Numbered from the stretch's first letter, positions 27,995 to 36,685 are shown. The stretch is DNA of 64,000 nt from Xanthomonas sp. DAR 80977 (GCF_041240605.1 NZ_CP162487.1:4347001-4411000); one strand, 5' to 3'. The notes: a model not told the origin generated them from the letters alone. A program made the numbers and translations.

Positions 27995-28579
27995 TTCATC
28001 CAACGCCATGTTCAGCGCCAACACATTCACCCGTGGCTGGCCGAGCACGCCGAACTGGCGCGGCTGCGCCTGCGCGGCGACCAGCGCGGCGACGGTGGCG
28101 GCCGGCAGCGCGCGCGCCTCGGCCACGCGCGCCACCTGCTGCTGCGCGGCGGCCACGCTGATGTCCGGATCCAGGCCGCTGCCGGACTGGGTCAGCAGGT
28201 CGTCCGGCACCTGCGCCGGGGCGACGCCGTCGCGTGCGGCCAGCGCCGCGCGCGCGTCGGCGATGCGCTGTTGCAGCTCGGGATTGCTGCGCGCCTGGTT
28301 GCTGCCGGCCGCGGCCATCGGGTCGAACTTGGCCGCCGACGGACGCGGCTGGAAATAGCCGGGCGCGGCGAACGGCTGCGCGACCAGCGCCGAGCCGCGC
28401 ACGCGGCCATCGCGCTCGAGCAGGCTGCCGTTGGCCTGCGCCGGGAACAGCGCGCCGGCGACCACGGTAGACAGCAGCGAATACAGTGCGGCGGCGCCCA
28501 GCACCAGCAGCGGCAGCACCACCGCCGCGCGCCAGCGCAGCGGTTCGCGATAGGAAGCAGAAACCGGGGAAACGTTCAT
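27944..28579 (-). CDS. kdpC: KdpC, K+-ATPase accessory subunit
   Basis: KdpC is the single-pass periplasmic subunit that stabilises the KdpA-KdpB complex. The 211-aa protein has an N-terminal membrane helix (RAAVVLPLLVLGAAALYSLL), the SALVAQPFAAPGYFQPRPSA segment and DLLTQSGSGLDPDISVAAAQ, both conserved in KdpC. The last roughly 16 residues are Gly/Asn/Thr-rich and derive from heptamer element H, replacing the usual end after LNMALDEA. It lies 43 bp after kdpB. Confidence 0.96.
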   Translation of the reverse strand: MNVSPVSASYREPLRWRAAVVLPLLVLGAAALYSLLSTVVAGALFPAQANGSLLERDGRVRGSALVAQPFAAPGYFQPRPSAAKFDPMAAAGSNQARSNPELQQRIADARAALAARDGVAPAQVPDDLLTQSGSGLDPDISVAAAQQQVARVAEARALPAATVAALVAAQAQPRQFGVLGQPRVNVLALNMALDEAGNGETGIGNGETQKP

Positions 28580-28622
28580 CGCGGGAGATCCGGAAAAATG
28601 AAGCGGAAGATCGGCGCCGGGC

Positions 28623-30683
28623 TCAGCCCAGCGCCACCAGCAGCAGGTCGATCAGCTTGATCCCGACGAACGGCAGCAGCACGCCGCCGACGCCATAGAT
28701 CAGCATGTTCCGGCGCAGCAGCGAGGTCGCCGTGGCCGGGGTGAAACGCACGCCGCGCAGCGCCAGCGGAATCAACGCCGGGATCACCAGCGCGTTGAAG
28801 ATCAACGCGGCCAGCACCGCGTGCACCGGGCTGGACAGGCGCATCACGTTGAGCGCCGCCATCTGCGGGATCGAGGCGGCGAACAGCGCCGGCAGGATCG
28901 CGAAATACTTGGACACGTCGTTGGCCAGCGAGAACGTGGTCAGCGCGCCGCGGGTGATCAGCTGCTGCTTGCCCACTTCCACCACCGCCAGCAGCTTGGC
29001 CGGATCCGAATCCAGATCGACCATGTTGCCGGCTTCCTTGGCCGCCTGCGTGCCCGAGTTCATCGCCAGGCCGACGTCGGCCTGCGCCAGCGCCGGCGCG
29101 TCGTTGGTGCCGTCGCCGACCATCGCCACCAGCCGCCCGCCGGCCTGCTCGGCGCGAATGCGCGCGAGCTTGTCTTCCGGCGTGGCCTCGGCGATGTAGT
29201 CGTCGACGCCGGCCTCGGCGGCGATCGCCGCGGCGGTGAGCGGGTTGTCGCCGGTGATCATCACCGTCTTCACCCCCATCGCGCGCAGCCGCGCGAACTT
29301 CTCGCGCACGCCGTGCTTGACCACGTCCGACAGCTCGACCACGCCGAGCACGTGGCGGCCCTCGGCCACCACCAGCGGCGTGGCGCCGCTGCGCGCGACC
29401 TGCTCGACACGGCCCTTCAACTCGGCCGGCACCTGCCCGCCCAGCGCGGTGACGTGGCGGATCACCGCATCGGCCGCGCCCTTGCGGATCGAACGCGGCG
29501 GCTGTTGCCCCTGCGCGGGCAGGTCCACGCCGGACATACGGGTCTGCGCGGTGAAGGCGACGAAGCTGGCGCCGTCCGGATCGGCCGGCGGCAGGCCCTG
29601 CTCGCGCGCCAGGCGCACGATCGACTTGCCTTCCGGGGTCGGGTCGGCCAGCGAGGACAGCATCGCCGCCTCGCGCAGCTGCGCCGTATCCACGCCGCTG
29701 AGCGCATGGAACGCGGTGGCCTGGCGGTCGCCGTGGGTGATGGTGCCGGTCTTGTCCAGCAGCAGCACGTCCACGTCGCCGGCCACTTCCACCGCCTTGC
29801 CCGACTTGGCCAGCACGTTCGCCGACAGCGCGCGGTTCATGCCGGCGATGCCGATCGCCGGCAGCAGCCCACCGATGGTGGTCGGGATCAGGCACACCAG
29901 CAGCGCGATCAGCAGCAGCGGATCGATCTGCACGCCGACGAAGCCGGCGATCACCGGCAAGGTCGCGACCACGATCAGGAAGGTCAGGGTCATCGCCGCC
30001 AGCAGCATGGTCAGCGCGATCTCGTTCGGGGTCTTCTGCCGGTTGGCGCCCTCGACCAGCGCGATCATGCGGTCCAGGAAGCTGTGGCCGGGCTCGGCGG
30101 TGACCTTCACCACGATCTCGTCGGACAGCACCTTGGTGCCGCCGATCACGCCGGAGCGGTCGGTGCCGGCCTCGCGCAGCACCGGCGCCGATTCGCCGGT
30201 GACCGCGGCCTCGTTGATCGTGGCCACGCCGTGCACGATCTCGCCGTCGGCCGGGATCAGTTCGCCGGCGGAGATCACCACCAGGTCGCCGGGTTTCAGC
30301 TCGGCGGCGGGAATGCTGGTTTCGCCGTCCAGTTGCGCGCTGCCGACGCGGCGCGCCACCAGGTCCTTGCGCGCGCGGCGCAGCGAGGCGGCCTGGCCGC
30401 GGCCGCGCGCCTCGGCCACCGCTTCGGCGAAATTGCCGAACAGCACGGTGACCAGCAGGATCGCGGTCACCGCCCAGCCGAACGCGGGCGCGCCCTGCCC
30501 GGCCACGGTGATCAAGGCCGACAGCAAGGTGCCGGCGAACACCACCGCCATCACCGGGCTGCCGAGCAGATGGCGTGGCGAGAGTTTCAGCACGCTGGCG
30601 CGCAGCGCCGCGCGCAACGCGGGGCCGTCGAGCAGACCGGGCTTGTGGACGGGGGAAGAGGCTTGCGGAAACGGGGTGCTCAT
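28623..30683 (-). CDS. kdpB: KdpB, P-type ATPase subunit of the K+ pump
   Basis: KdpB hydrolyses ATP to drive K+ uptake through KdpA. The 686-aa protein carries the P-type hallmarks: TGES in the actuator domain (AAVTGESAPVLREAGTDRSG), the phosphorylated Asp in LLLDKTGTITHGDRQA (about residue 309), and the hinge MVGDGTNDAPALAQADVGLA (about 522). KdpB features such as SKYFAILPALFAASIPQMAA are also present. It starts 10 bases after the kdpA stop. Length matches the family. Confidence 0.98.
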   Translation of the reverse strand: MSTPFPQASSPVHKPGLLDGPALRAALRASVLKLSPRHLLGSPVMAVVFAGTLLSALITVAGQGAPAFGWAVTAILLVTVLFGNFAEAVAEARGRGQAASLRRARKDLVARRVGSAQLDGETSIPAAELKPGDLVVISAGELIPADGEIVHGVATINEAAVTGESAPVLREAGTDRSGVIGGTKVLSDEIVVKVTAEPGHSFLDRMIALVEGANRQKTPNEIALTMLLAAMTLTFLIVVATLPVIAGFVGVQIDPLLLIALLVCLIPTTIGGLLPAIGIAGMNRALSANVLAKSGKAVEVAGDVDVLLLDKTGTITHGDRQATAFHALSGVDTAQLREAAMLSSLADPTPEGKSIVRLAREQGLPPADPDGASFVAFTAQTRMSGVDLPAQGQQPPRSIRKGAADAVIRHVTALGGQVPAELKGRVEQVARSGATPLVVAEGRHVLGVVELSDVVKHGVREKFARLRAMGVKTVMITGDNPLTAAAIAAEAGVDDYIAEATPEDKLARIRAEQAGGRLVAMVGDGTNDAPALAQADVGLAMNSGTQAAKEAGNMVDLDSDPAKLLAVVEVGKQQLITRGALTTFSLANDVSKYFAILPALFAASIPQMAALNVMRLSSPVHAVLAALIFNALVIPALIPLALRGVRFTPATATSLLRRNMLIYGVGGVLLPFVGIKLIDLLLVALG

Positions 30684-30693
30684 TGTCGTCGTC

Positions 30694-32529
30694 TCAGTGC
30701 GCGGCCAGGGTCAGGTGATCGGCGATCGGGCCCAACACCAGTGCCGGCGTGAATTGCAGAACGGTCAGGACCGCGATGACCGCGATCAGGGTCAGCGCGA
30801 AGGTCGGCGTCTCCACCTGCAGGCTGCCGCCGGTTTCCGGCGCCACCCGCTTGCGCGCCATCTGCGCGGCCACGATCAGCGGCACGATCAGCGCCGGATA
30901 GCGGCCCAGGATCAGCACCAGCGTGCAGGTCAGGTTCCACCAGGAAATGCCGTCGCCGAGGCCCTCGAACCCGGAACCGTTGTTGGCGAACGCCGAGGTG
31001 TACTCGTAGAACACCTGGCTGATGCCGTGGAAGCCGGGATTGGAGGTGGCGGTGATCGCCGCCGGCATGGCCAGGGTCAGCGCGGTGAAGCCGAGCAGCA
31101 CCAGCGGTTGCAGCAGGATCAGCAGCGCCAGCAGGCGCACCTCGCCGGCCTCGATCTTGCGGCCGAACAGCTCCGGCGTGCGCCCGGTCATCAGCCCGGC
31201 CAGGAACACGCTGAGCAGCAGGTACACCAGGAACTGCTGCAGGCCGCAGCCGATGCCGCCCCAGATCGCGTTGACCAGCATGTTGACCATGGCCACGCCG
31301 CCGGTCAGCGGCGCCAGCGAATCGTGCATCGCATTGACCGAGCCGTTGGAGGTCTGCGTGGTCAGCGACGACCACGCCGCCGACGCATCCACGCCGAAAC
31401 GCACCTCCTTGCCTTCCATCAGCGCCGCGCTCGCGGTGCTGGCCGAATGGCCTTCGGACCACACCGACACCGCGGTGGAGGCCAGCGACATCGCCAGCAT
31501 GCTGCCGAACACCAGCGCGGTGAATTTGCGCCGGCCGGTGAACGGGCCGACCATGAACGCGATCGCCACCGGGATCAGCACGATCGCCAGCGTTTCCAGC
31601 AGGTTGGAGAACGGGGTCGGATTCTCCAGCGCCATCGCGCTGTTGGGGCCGTACCAGCCGCCGCCGTTGGTGCCGAGCTGCTTGATCGCCACCATCGCCG
31701 CCACCGGGCCGAGCGGGATCTTCTGCGTCGCCATGCCGGCGCTGGCATCCAGCGGCGTCGCCACGGGGCCGGCCGCCAGCGTCGACGGCACGCCCTGCTG
31801 GGTCAGCAGCACGGTCCACAGCAGGCACAGCGGCAGCAGGAAACGCAGCGTCGGCCGGATCACGTCGGCCCAGTAGTTGCCGACGTCGGCGTCGTCGGCG
31901 CTGAGCGTGGTGTGCTGCATTGGTGCTACAGCGGTTGCGTGCTGCCGTCCATGGCGCGACGGCGTCGGCTCCGGATCCTCCTGCCCGGCCATCCATGGCC
32001 GGGCGCTCCCGTTCGCAGCCGATGCCGATAGGGCATCGGCTGAGCTTGCGACCGCTCGCCCACCGAACAGCGCGCGCAGCGTCGCCACCACCAGCGCCAG
32101 GCCCATCATCGGGGTCACGAACTGCAGCCCGACCACGCCCACCGCCTGCGACAGGTAGGACAGCTGCGCCTGGCCGGAATAATGCTGCTGGTCGGTGTTG
32201 GTCAGGAACGAGACCATGGTGTGCAGGGCCACGTCCCAGCGCAGGTTCGGCACCGCATCGGGATTGAGCGGCAACCACGCCTGGGTGACGAACAGCGCGA
32301 ACACCAGCACGCCCAGCACCAGGTTGCTGGCCAGGAACGCGCCGGCATAGCCGCGCCAGCTCATGCCGCGCGCCGGATCGGTGCCGAGCAGGCGGTACAG
32401 CGGGCGTTCGATCCAGCCGAACAGCGCGTCGCCGCGCATCGGCGCACCGCGCATCACCTTGGCCAGGTACAGGCCCAGCGGCCAGCCCAGCAACAGCGCC
32501 AGTGCGTAAACAAGCAATGTATCGATCAT
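30694..32529 (-). CDS. kdpA: KdpA, K+-channel-like subunit, with a roughly 50-residue insertion
   Basis: KdpA binds and conducts K+ in the KdpFABC pump. The 611-aa protein shows family sequence throughout: MIDTLLVYALALLLGWPLGL, SFLTNTDQQHYSGQAQLSYL, the filter-like TNGGGWYGPNSAMALENPTP, and YTSAFANNGSGFEGLGDG. Between about residues 156 and 205 it has extra Ser/Ala/Pro-rich sequence (SSADALSASAANGSARPWMA) not expected in the family. It is encoded by DNA with two long palindromes and falls in the cytoplasmic loop before VGNYWADVIRPTLRFLLPL. KdpA proteins I know are about 560-590 aa, so the insertion explains the excess. Confidence 0.96.
   Translation of the reverse strand: MIDTLLVYALALLLGWPLGLYLAKVMRGAPMRGDALFGWIERPLYRLLGTDPARGMSWRGYAGAFLASNLVLGVLVFALFVTQAWLPLNPDAVPNLRWDVALHTMVSFLTNTDQQHYSGQAQLSYLSQAVGVVGLQFVTPMMGLALVVATLRALFGGRAVASSADALSASAANGSARPWMAGQEDPEPTPSRHGRQHATAVAPMQHTTLSADDADVGNYWADVIRPTLRFLLPLCLLWTVLLTQQGVPSTLAAGPVATPLDASAGMATQKIPLGPVAAMVAIKQLGTNGGGWYGPNSAMALENPTPFSNLLETLAIVLIPVAIAFMVGPFTGRRKFTALVFGSMLAMSLASTAVSVWSEGHSASTASAALMEGKEVRFGVDASAAWSSLTTQTSNGSVNAMHDSLAPLTGGVAMVNMLVNAIWGGIGCGLQQFLVYLLLSVFLAGLMTGRTPELFGRKIEAGEVRLLALLILLQPLVLLGFTALTLAMPAAITATSNPGFHGISQVFYEYTSAFANNGSGFEGLGDGISWWNLTCTLVLILGRYPALIVPLIVAAQMARKRVAPETGGSLQVETPTFALTLIAVIAVLTVLQFTPALVLGPIADHLTLAAH
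31983..32041. repeat. Two palindromes inserted in kdpA
   Basis: A 10+2+10 palindrome GCCCGGCCATCCATGGCC... (31983-32004) and a 10+5+10 inverted repeat with arms AGCCGATGCC (32017-32026 and 32032-32041) lie side by side. Both are translated within the nonconserved KdpA insertion. The first resembles the palindrome downstream of ftsZ (about 612-633). Confidence 0.75.
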
Positions 32530-32545
32530 GGAGGCAGCACTCGGC

Positions 32546-32638
32546 TCAGAAGTCTTCGGGACGCAGGATCACGTACAGCAGGTAGCCGGCGGCGACGATC
32601 ACCGCCACGCCGCAGATCAGCGATAGCCAGGTCGGCAT
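32546..32638 (-). CDS. kdpF: KdpF, small K+-ATPase subunit
   Basis: This 30-residue single-helix peptide stabilises the KdpABC complex in the membrane. It reads MPTWLSLICGVAVIVAAGYL followed by LYVILRPEDF; the hydrophobic helix and the final Leu-Arg-Pro-Glu-Asp-Phe are typical of KdpF. It ends 16 bases before the kdpA start. An AGGAGAG ribosome-binding site lies upstream of the ATG at 32638. It is too short for routine gene calling but is clearly real from sequence and position. Confidence 0.93.
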   Translation of the reverse strand: MPTWLSLICGVAVIVAAGYLLYVILRPEDF

Positions 32639-32656
32639 GTCATCTCTCCTCGGGAC

Positions 32657-33385
32657 TCAGAAGGTGGCCTGCAGCGCGGCTTCGAAACGCGCGCCGGCCA
32701 TGTCGGGGAACAGCCGCTCGGCGGCGCGATCGGTGTCGTGCGCGGTCAGCCGCAGCTCCAGCCCGGGGCCGCCCTGGCGGCCGCTGGGCAGGGTGAACAC
32801 TGCGCTGACCAGGCCGTGGCTGTAGCTGTCGGCGTAGCCGCGGGCCAGCCAGTAGTGGCCCACTGCCGCCTCGACGCGGACGCGGTCGTTGAAGGGATAG
32901 CGCGCACCGAGCTGCGCATAGGTGCCGGTGCTGTCGCTGGCCAATGCGTCGTCCGACCAGCCCAACTGCGCCCATACGCGCTGCTTCCAGGTCACGGTGG
33001 CGCCCAGCTCGGTCCAGTTCAGCGCGGCGGCCGAGGGGTACTGGTAGCGGGTCAGGTTCGCGTCCCAGGCCCAGTCCGGGGTCCACTGGCCGCGCCAGCC
33101 GAGCACGCCGTCGACTTCGGTGCTGGCGTGCGGGGCGCTGTCGAACGAGATCGACGACGCCCACAGCGATGCATACGCACCGTTGTCGGCAGCCAGGGCC
33201 AGACCGGCCTGGACGGCGGGATCGCCATCGCTCTGGGTGCTGCCGCGCCAGACGTAGTCGCTGGTGAGCGTGGCATTGCCGCTGACGCTGGCGGCGTGCG
33301 CGCAGGCGGCGCCGGCCAGCAGGGAAAGCGCAAGCGCGCCGCACGACACGGGCCGGCGGGCGCTGCGGGAAAACGGGGAGAACAT
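32657..33385 (-). CDS. TorF-family (Gcw_chp) putative outer-membrane porin
   Basis: The 242-aa protein has a signal peptide (MFSPFSRSARRPVSCGALAL through AHAA) and then beta-strand-rich sequence of the Gcw_chp type: SVSGNATLTSDYVWRGSTQS near the N-terminus, VDGVLGWRGQWTPDWAWDAN, and a C-terminal Phe (ALQATF) as in outer-membrane barrels. Family members are predicted porins without a defined substrate. It is only 18 bp upstream of kdpF, in the same orientation, and therefore probably opens the kdp transcript. An outer-membrane route for K+ under limitation is a plausible job, inferred from context only. Confidence 0.85.
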   Translation of the reverse strand: MFSPFSRSARRPVSCGALALSLLAGAACAHAASVSGNATLTSDYVWRGSTQSDGDPAVQAGLALAADNGAYASLWASSISFDSAPHASTEVDGVLGWRGQWTPDWAWDANLTRYQYPSAAALNWTELGATVTWKQRVWAQLGWSDDALASDSTGTYAQLGARYPFNDRVRVEAAVGHYWLARGYADSYSHGLVSAVFTLPSGRQGGPGLELRLTAHDTDRAAERLFPDMAGARFEAALQATF

Positions 33386-33400
33386 GAGCTGAGGTCCAAG

Positions 33401-33417
33401 GGCGGAACCGTTCCGCC
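33401..33417 (-). promoter_or_regulatory. Inverted repeat in the porin-kdp leader
   Basis: GGCGGAAC-C-GTTCCGCC, perfect 8-bp arms around one base, lies 16-32 nt before the porin ATG. Upstream at 33474-33496 is a short AT-rich patch with AAATT/AATTT arms (GTAAATTCCGCGTAATTTC). Either could be an operator for KdpE or another regulator. The Escherichia coli KdpE site is T-rich, and I see no clear match to it. Confidence 0.4.
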
Positions 33418-33524
33418 GACCTGGTCATGTTCCGGCGCGGGGCCGTAAAGTCGCTATCGGCCGACGCCGGGGGCGGCGTAAATTCCGCGTAATTTCTGCT
33501 GCCGCACGGGCGTGGCGAGGCGCA

Positions 33525-33553
33525 GGGAAGGCCGGCCTTGCGCCGGCCTTCCC
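33525..33553 (-). terminator. GC-rich stem-loop after the hydrolase gene
   Basis: GGGAAGGCCGG and its complement form 11-bp arms (33525-33535, 33543-33553) with a 7-nt loop, 14 bases past the stop of the S15/CocE-type hydrolase. No T-run follows on the minus strand, so termination would be weak or Rho-assisted. Confidence 0.5.
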
Positions 33554-33566
33554 CTCGAACGCCTTG

Positions 33567-35144
33567 TCAGTGCAGCGGCACGCTCAGGCGCGACGGCGCC
33601 GACGCTGGCGAACTGAAGCTGACGCTGCCGCCGAAGCGGCTGGCCGAGGTGTAGCGCGGATCGGTGGTGTCCACCACCAGCACCAGGCGGTTGCCGGCCG
33701 GAATCTCGGCGGCGGTCGCCTGCAGCGGCAGGTCGATCGTGGTCGCCACGCCCGGGGTCGCGTTGCGCAGCGAATACGGCGCATGGCTGAGCAGTTGCGC
33801 CACGCCGAGGCCGTTCATGCTGTACAGGTAGGCGAACAGCGAGACGTTGGCCTGGCTCGGGGTCACCGTCACCCGCAGCGACGGGCTGCCGGCCAGGCGC
33901 TTGGTGCTGGCGAGCACCGGCCCGCTCCACACCGCGGCGCCGTTGCGGTCCACCAGCGGGATCGAGGTGGTGACCGGCTGGCCCAGGCCCTGCAGCAGGC
34001 CGCTGACCAGCAGCACGCCCGAATCGGCCAGGGTCGGCACGCCGGTGGCGATGCGGTGGCTCCAGCCGTTGCTGGCGCCACTGCTCAGCGCGCCGGTCGC
34101 GATCAGCCCGCTCGGGCGGGTCAGGGCGTAGCTGGTGGCGCCGGCCTGAACGCTGTTCCAGTCGGCATAGCGCAGCCAGGTGCCGCCGAGGGTGGCCAGT
34201 TGCACCGGCTGCTCGCTGTCCACGCCGTTGGCCTGGCCCTTGAGGTAATGGTCGAACCAGCGGGTGGTCTCGGCGTAGACCTCGTTTGGCAGGCCGAGCG
34301 CACCCGGCAGTTCGGCGGTGGCGTGGTCGCCCTGGCTGAACATCAGGTGCTTGGGCACGCTCAGGCGGTTGTACAGGTCGATGTACTGGTTCGGCGGGAA
34401 CAGGCCGTCGTTGAACGCATTGGCCATCAGCACCGCGGGGCCGTTGCGGTTGAGCGCCTGCACCTCGTTGATCACGCTGCGCTCGCCGGCCTTGGGCAGG
34501 AAGCCCTGCACCGCGCCGTCGTAGTCGCCGAGGGCGACCCGCGCGCTGATCTGCGCCAGGTCCGGGCCGGGCCGGCCGGTGATCGCGCCGGACGCCACCA
34601 GCAGGTCCACGCCCTGCTGGCTGACCGTGGCGTTGGCGTACAGCGAGGCCTGCAGGTCGGCCCAGCCGCTGAGCGCGGCCACCGCCTTGATCCGCGGATC
34701 GCGCGCGGCGGCGAGCAGGCTGGTGCCGGCGCCGTAGGAAATGCCGGACACGCCGATCGCCCCGGCATTGGCCGGCGTATTGGCCAACGCCCAGTCGATC
34801 ACCGCGCTGACGTCCTCCACCGTCGGCGACCCGGCGATGTCGATCACGCCGGCCGAATCCCAGAACCCGCGCGAGGTGTAGCTGACCACCACGTAGCCGT
34901 CGCTGGCCAGCTCGCTGGCGCGGCCCACGTATTCCAGGTTCGGCAGCGACCAGCTGGCCGGCATCACCACCAGCGGGAACGGCCCGGCGCCCTGCCCCTG
35001 CGGCACCAGCACCAGCGCGCCGAGCTTGGTGCCGTCCCAACTGGAGATGGTCTGGTATTGCTTGCTGAAACCGCCGGCGAAGGCGGCGGCGGAGAACAAC
35101 AGCATCGCGCACAGGGCGATGCAACGGGACACGGACGTACGCAT
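33567..35144 (-). CDS. Secreted CocE/NonD (S15-type) alpha/beta hydrolase
   Basis: From the ATG at 35144 the 525-aa protein begins MRTSVSRCIALCAMLLFSAA with a cleavable signal (AFAGG), so it is exported. The catalytic fold is that of the Xaa-Pro dipeptidyl-peptidase/CocE esterase group. The nucleophile elbow is GISYG (Ser136), the acid is probably in NAFNDGLFPPNQYIDLY, and the His is in SQGDHATAELPG. A C-terminal jelly-roll-like region ends VSFSSPASAPSRLSVPLH. Substrate (peptide, ester or other) is not predictable. Upstream in-frame codons to 35273 lack signal features and are rejected. It is transcribed alone, toward the kdp porin. Confidence 0.85.
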   Translation of the reverse strand: MRTSVSRCIALCAMLLFSAAAFAGGFSKQYQTISSWDGTKLGALVLVPQGQGAGPFPLVVMPASWSLPNLEYVGRASELASDGYVVVSYTSRGFWDSAGVIDIAGSPTVEDVSAVIDWALANTPANAGAIGVSGISYGAGTSLLAAARDPRIKAVAALSGWADLQASLYANATVSQQGVDLLVASGAITGRPGPDLAQISARVALGDYDGAVQGFLPKAGERSVINEVQALNRNGPAVLMANAFNDGLFPPNQYIDLYNRLSVPKHLMFSQGDHATAELPGALGLPNEVYAETTRWFDHYLKGQANGVDSEQPVQLATLGGTWLRYADWNSVQAGATSYALTRPSGLIATGALSSGASNGWSHRIATGVPTLADSGVLLVSGLLQGLGQPVTTSIPLVDRNGAAVWSGPVLASTKRLAGSPSLRVTVTPSQANVSLFAYLYSMNGLGVAQLLSHAPYSLRNATPGVATTIDLPLQATAAEIPAGNRLVLVVDTTDPRYTSASRFGGSVSFSSPASAPSRLSVPLH

Positions 35145-35321
35145 GTACTGCCTCCCAAGCGGCGCCGGACCGGAATGGCCCAGCTGCCAGAAACGGTTCC
35201 GGGTACGCGACGTGGGGAGTCGAGCCGCGACCATACCAGCAGGTACGGACAAGTTCACGCCGCAGTGCGGCACGGTATGGTGGCGCCCTCGTGGCCGTCC
35301 ATGGAGCGCCCAGTCAGCTCC

Positions 35322-35575
35322 TCATCCGTCCCTGCGGGACCTCTTCCCAATGGGAAAAAAAGCAACCGTGGTGCGCCTTAGCCCCTCTCCCGTCGGGAGA
35401 GGGGTTGGGGGGTACGGCGCGAAGCGCCTCGCAGAGGTGGGGGCACGAGGCTGCGCCCGTACCCTCATCCGCCCCTGCGGGGCACCTTCTCCCGAGAGGA
35501 GAAGGGAACGGCCGCGCTAGCCTTAGCCCCTCTCCCACCGGGAGAGGGGTTGGGGTGAGGGTCCGGCGCGAAGCG
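35322..35575. repeat. Tandem pair of composite palindromic repeats
   Basis: Two related units, about 35322-35425 and 35463-35575, each contain a CCCTGCGGGRC mini-palindrome with a CTTCTCCC-type stretch. Each then has a strong hairpin CCCCTCTCCC/GGGAGAGGGG (35382-35404 and 35527-35549) flanked by CCTTAG and TTGGGG. Such units are widespread in high-GC proteobacterial intergenic DNA. Lying after the thiL stop, they may end the rib-thiL transcript. No gene is seen in 35145-35590. Confidence 0.8.
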
Positions 35576-35590
35576 ACTCGCGGATTTCCC

Positions 35591-36565
35591 CTACCCGGCG
35601 AAATGCTGGTAGCCGCGCCGCGGCGGCTGCCACGGCTGGCCGTGCGCGTCGCGCACGACGATGCCGTTGCCGGCGACGATGCGGCCGATCGGCGTGGCCT
35701 CCTCGCCGATCGCCTGCAGCGCCTGCACGATGGCCGCGCGCTGCGCCGGCGCGGCGGTGAAGCACAACTCGTAGTCGTCGCCGCCGCCCAGTTGCCAGGC
35801 ATGCACCTGCGCGGCGCTCGCCTCCGCCGGCGCGGCGACCGCCGGCAGCGCGTCCAGCCGCAGTTCGGCGCCGACGCAGCTGCGCACGCAGATGTGCTCC
35901 AGGTCGGCCAGCAAGCCGTCGGAGATATCGACGCAGGCGTGCGCCAGGCCGCGCAGGCGCAGCCCGGCCTGGACCCGCGGCGACGGCCGCAGCAGGCGCT
36001 GGCGCAGATGCTCGTGGACCGGATCGGCGGCCGCACGCGTCACGTCCAGGCGCCCGGCCTGCCACAGCGCCAGCGCCGCGGCCGCCTCGCCCGGGCGCCC
36101 GCTGACCCAGATGTCGTCGCCCGGCTGCGCGCCATCGCGGCGCAGCGCCGCGCCGGGCGCCACGCTGCCGATCGCGGTGACCGACAGCGACAACGGCCCC
36201 CGCGTGGTGTCGCCGCCGGCCAGCACGATCGCGTGCGCGTCGGCCAGGGCGAAGAAGCCGTCGGCGAAGGCGTCGATCCAGCCCGCATCCTCGTGCGGCA
36301 ACGACAGCGACAGCGTGCACCAGCGCGGCTGCGCGCCCATCGCGGCGAGGTCGGACAGGTTCACCGCCAGCGTCTTCCAGCCCACATCGGCAGGCGCGGT
36401 CTCCGCCGGAAAGTGTACGCCGGCGTTGAGCGTGTCGGTGGTGATCGCCAGTTGCTCGCCCGGCGGCGGCTGCAGCAGCGCCGCATCGTCGCCGATGCCC
36501 AGCGGCACGTCCGCATGCGTCCCGATCCGGGCACGCAGGCGATCGATCAGGTCGAATTCGGGCAT
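35591..36565 (-). CDS. thiL: ThiL, thiamine-monophosphate kinase
   Basis: ThiL phosphorylates thiamine monophosphate to the active cofactor thiamine diphosphate. The 324-aa protein starts MPEFDLIDRLRARIG and shows GIGDDAALLQPPPGEQLAIT, the NLSDLAAMGAQPRW metal/nucleotide motif, GGDTTRGPLSLSVTAIG, ACVDISDGLLADLEHIC and GGGDDYELCFTA. The ATG at 36565 is chosen because further upstream the open frame is heptamer element I. It follows nusB and ribH, the usual ribH-nusB-thiL order of proteobacteria. Confidence 0.96.
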   Translation of the reverse strand: MPEFDLIDRLRARIGTHADVPLGIGDDAALLQPPPGEQLAITTDTLNAGVHFPAETAPADVGWKTLAVNLSDLAAMGAQPRWCTLSLSLPHEDAGWIDAFADGFFALADAHAIVLAGGDTTRGPLSLSVTAIGSVAPGAALRRDGAQPGDDIWVSGRPGEAAAALALWQAGRLDVTRAAADPVHEHLRQRLLRPSPRVQAGLRLRGLAHACVDISDGLLADLEHICVRSCVGAELRLDALPAVAAPAEASAAQVHAWQLGGGDDYELCFTAAPAQRAAIVQALQAIGEEATPIGRIVAGNGIVVRDAHGQPWQPPRRGYQHFAG

Positions 36566-36573
36566 TTGTGGGG

Positions 36574-36683
36574 CCGGGATTGGGGATTGGGCATTCGGGA
36601 TTGGCAAAAACGGGGCAACGGCCGTGGCCCGGACAGGAATGCCGCTCCTGCGAATCCCCAATCCCGAATGCCGAATCCCGCGC
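36574..36683. repeat. Heptamer-repeat element I (nusB-thiL spacer)
   Basis: The arms at about 36574-36604 (GGGATTGGGGATTGGGCATT) and 36652-36683 (GAATCCCCAATCCCGAATGC) are inverted around a core of about 45 bp. The element fills the whole spacer between the nusB stop and the thiL start. Confidence 0.85.
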
Positions 36684-36685
36684 CG

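Noticed and set aside
35145..35273. Longer start for the S15/CocE-type hydrolase
   Set aside because: The extra residues precede a perfectly good signal peptide and would bury it.
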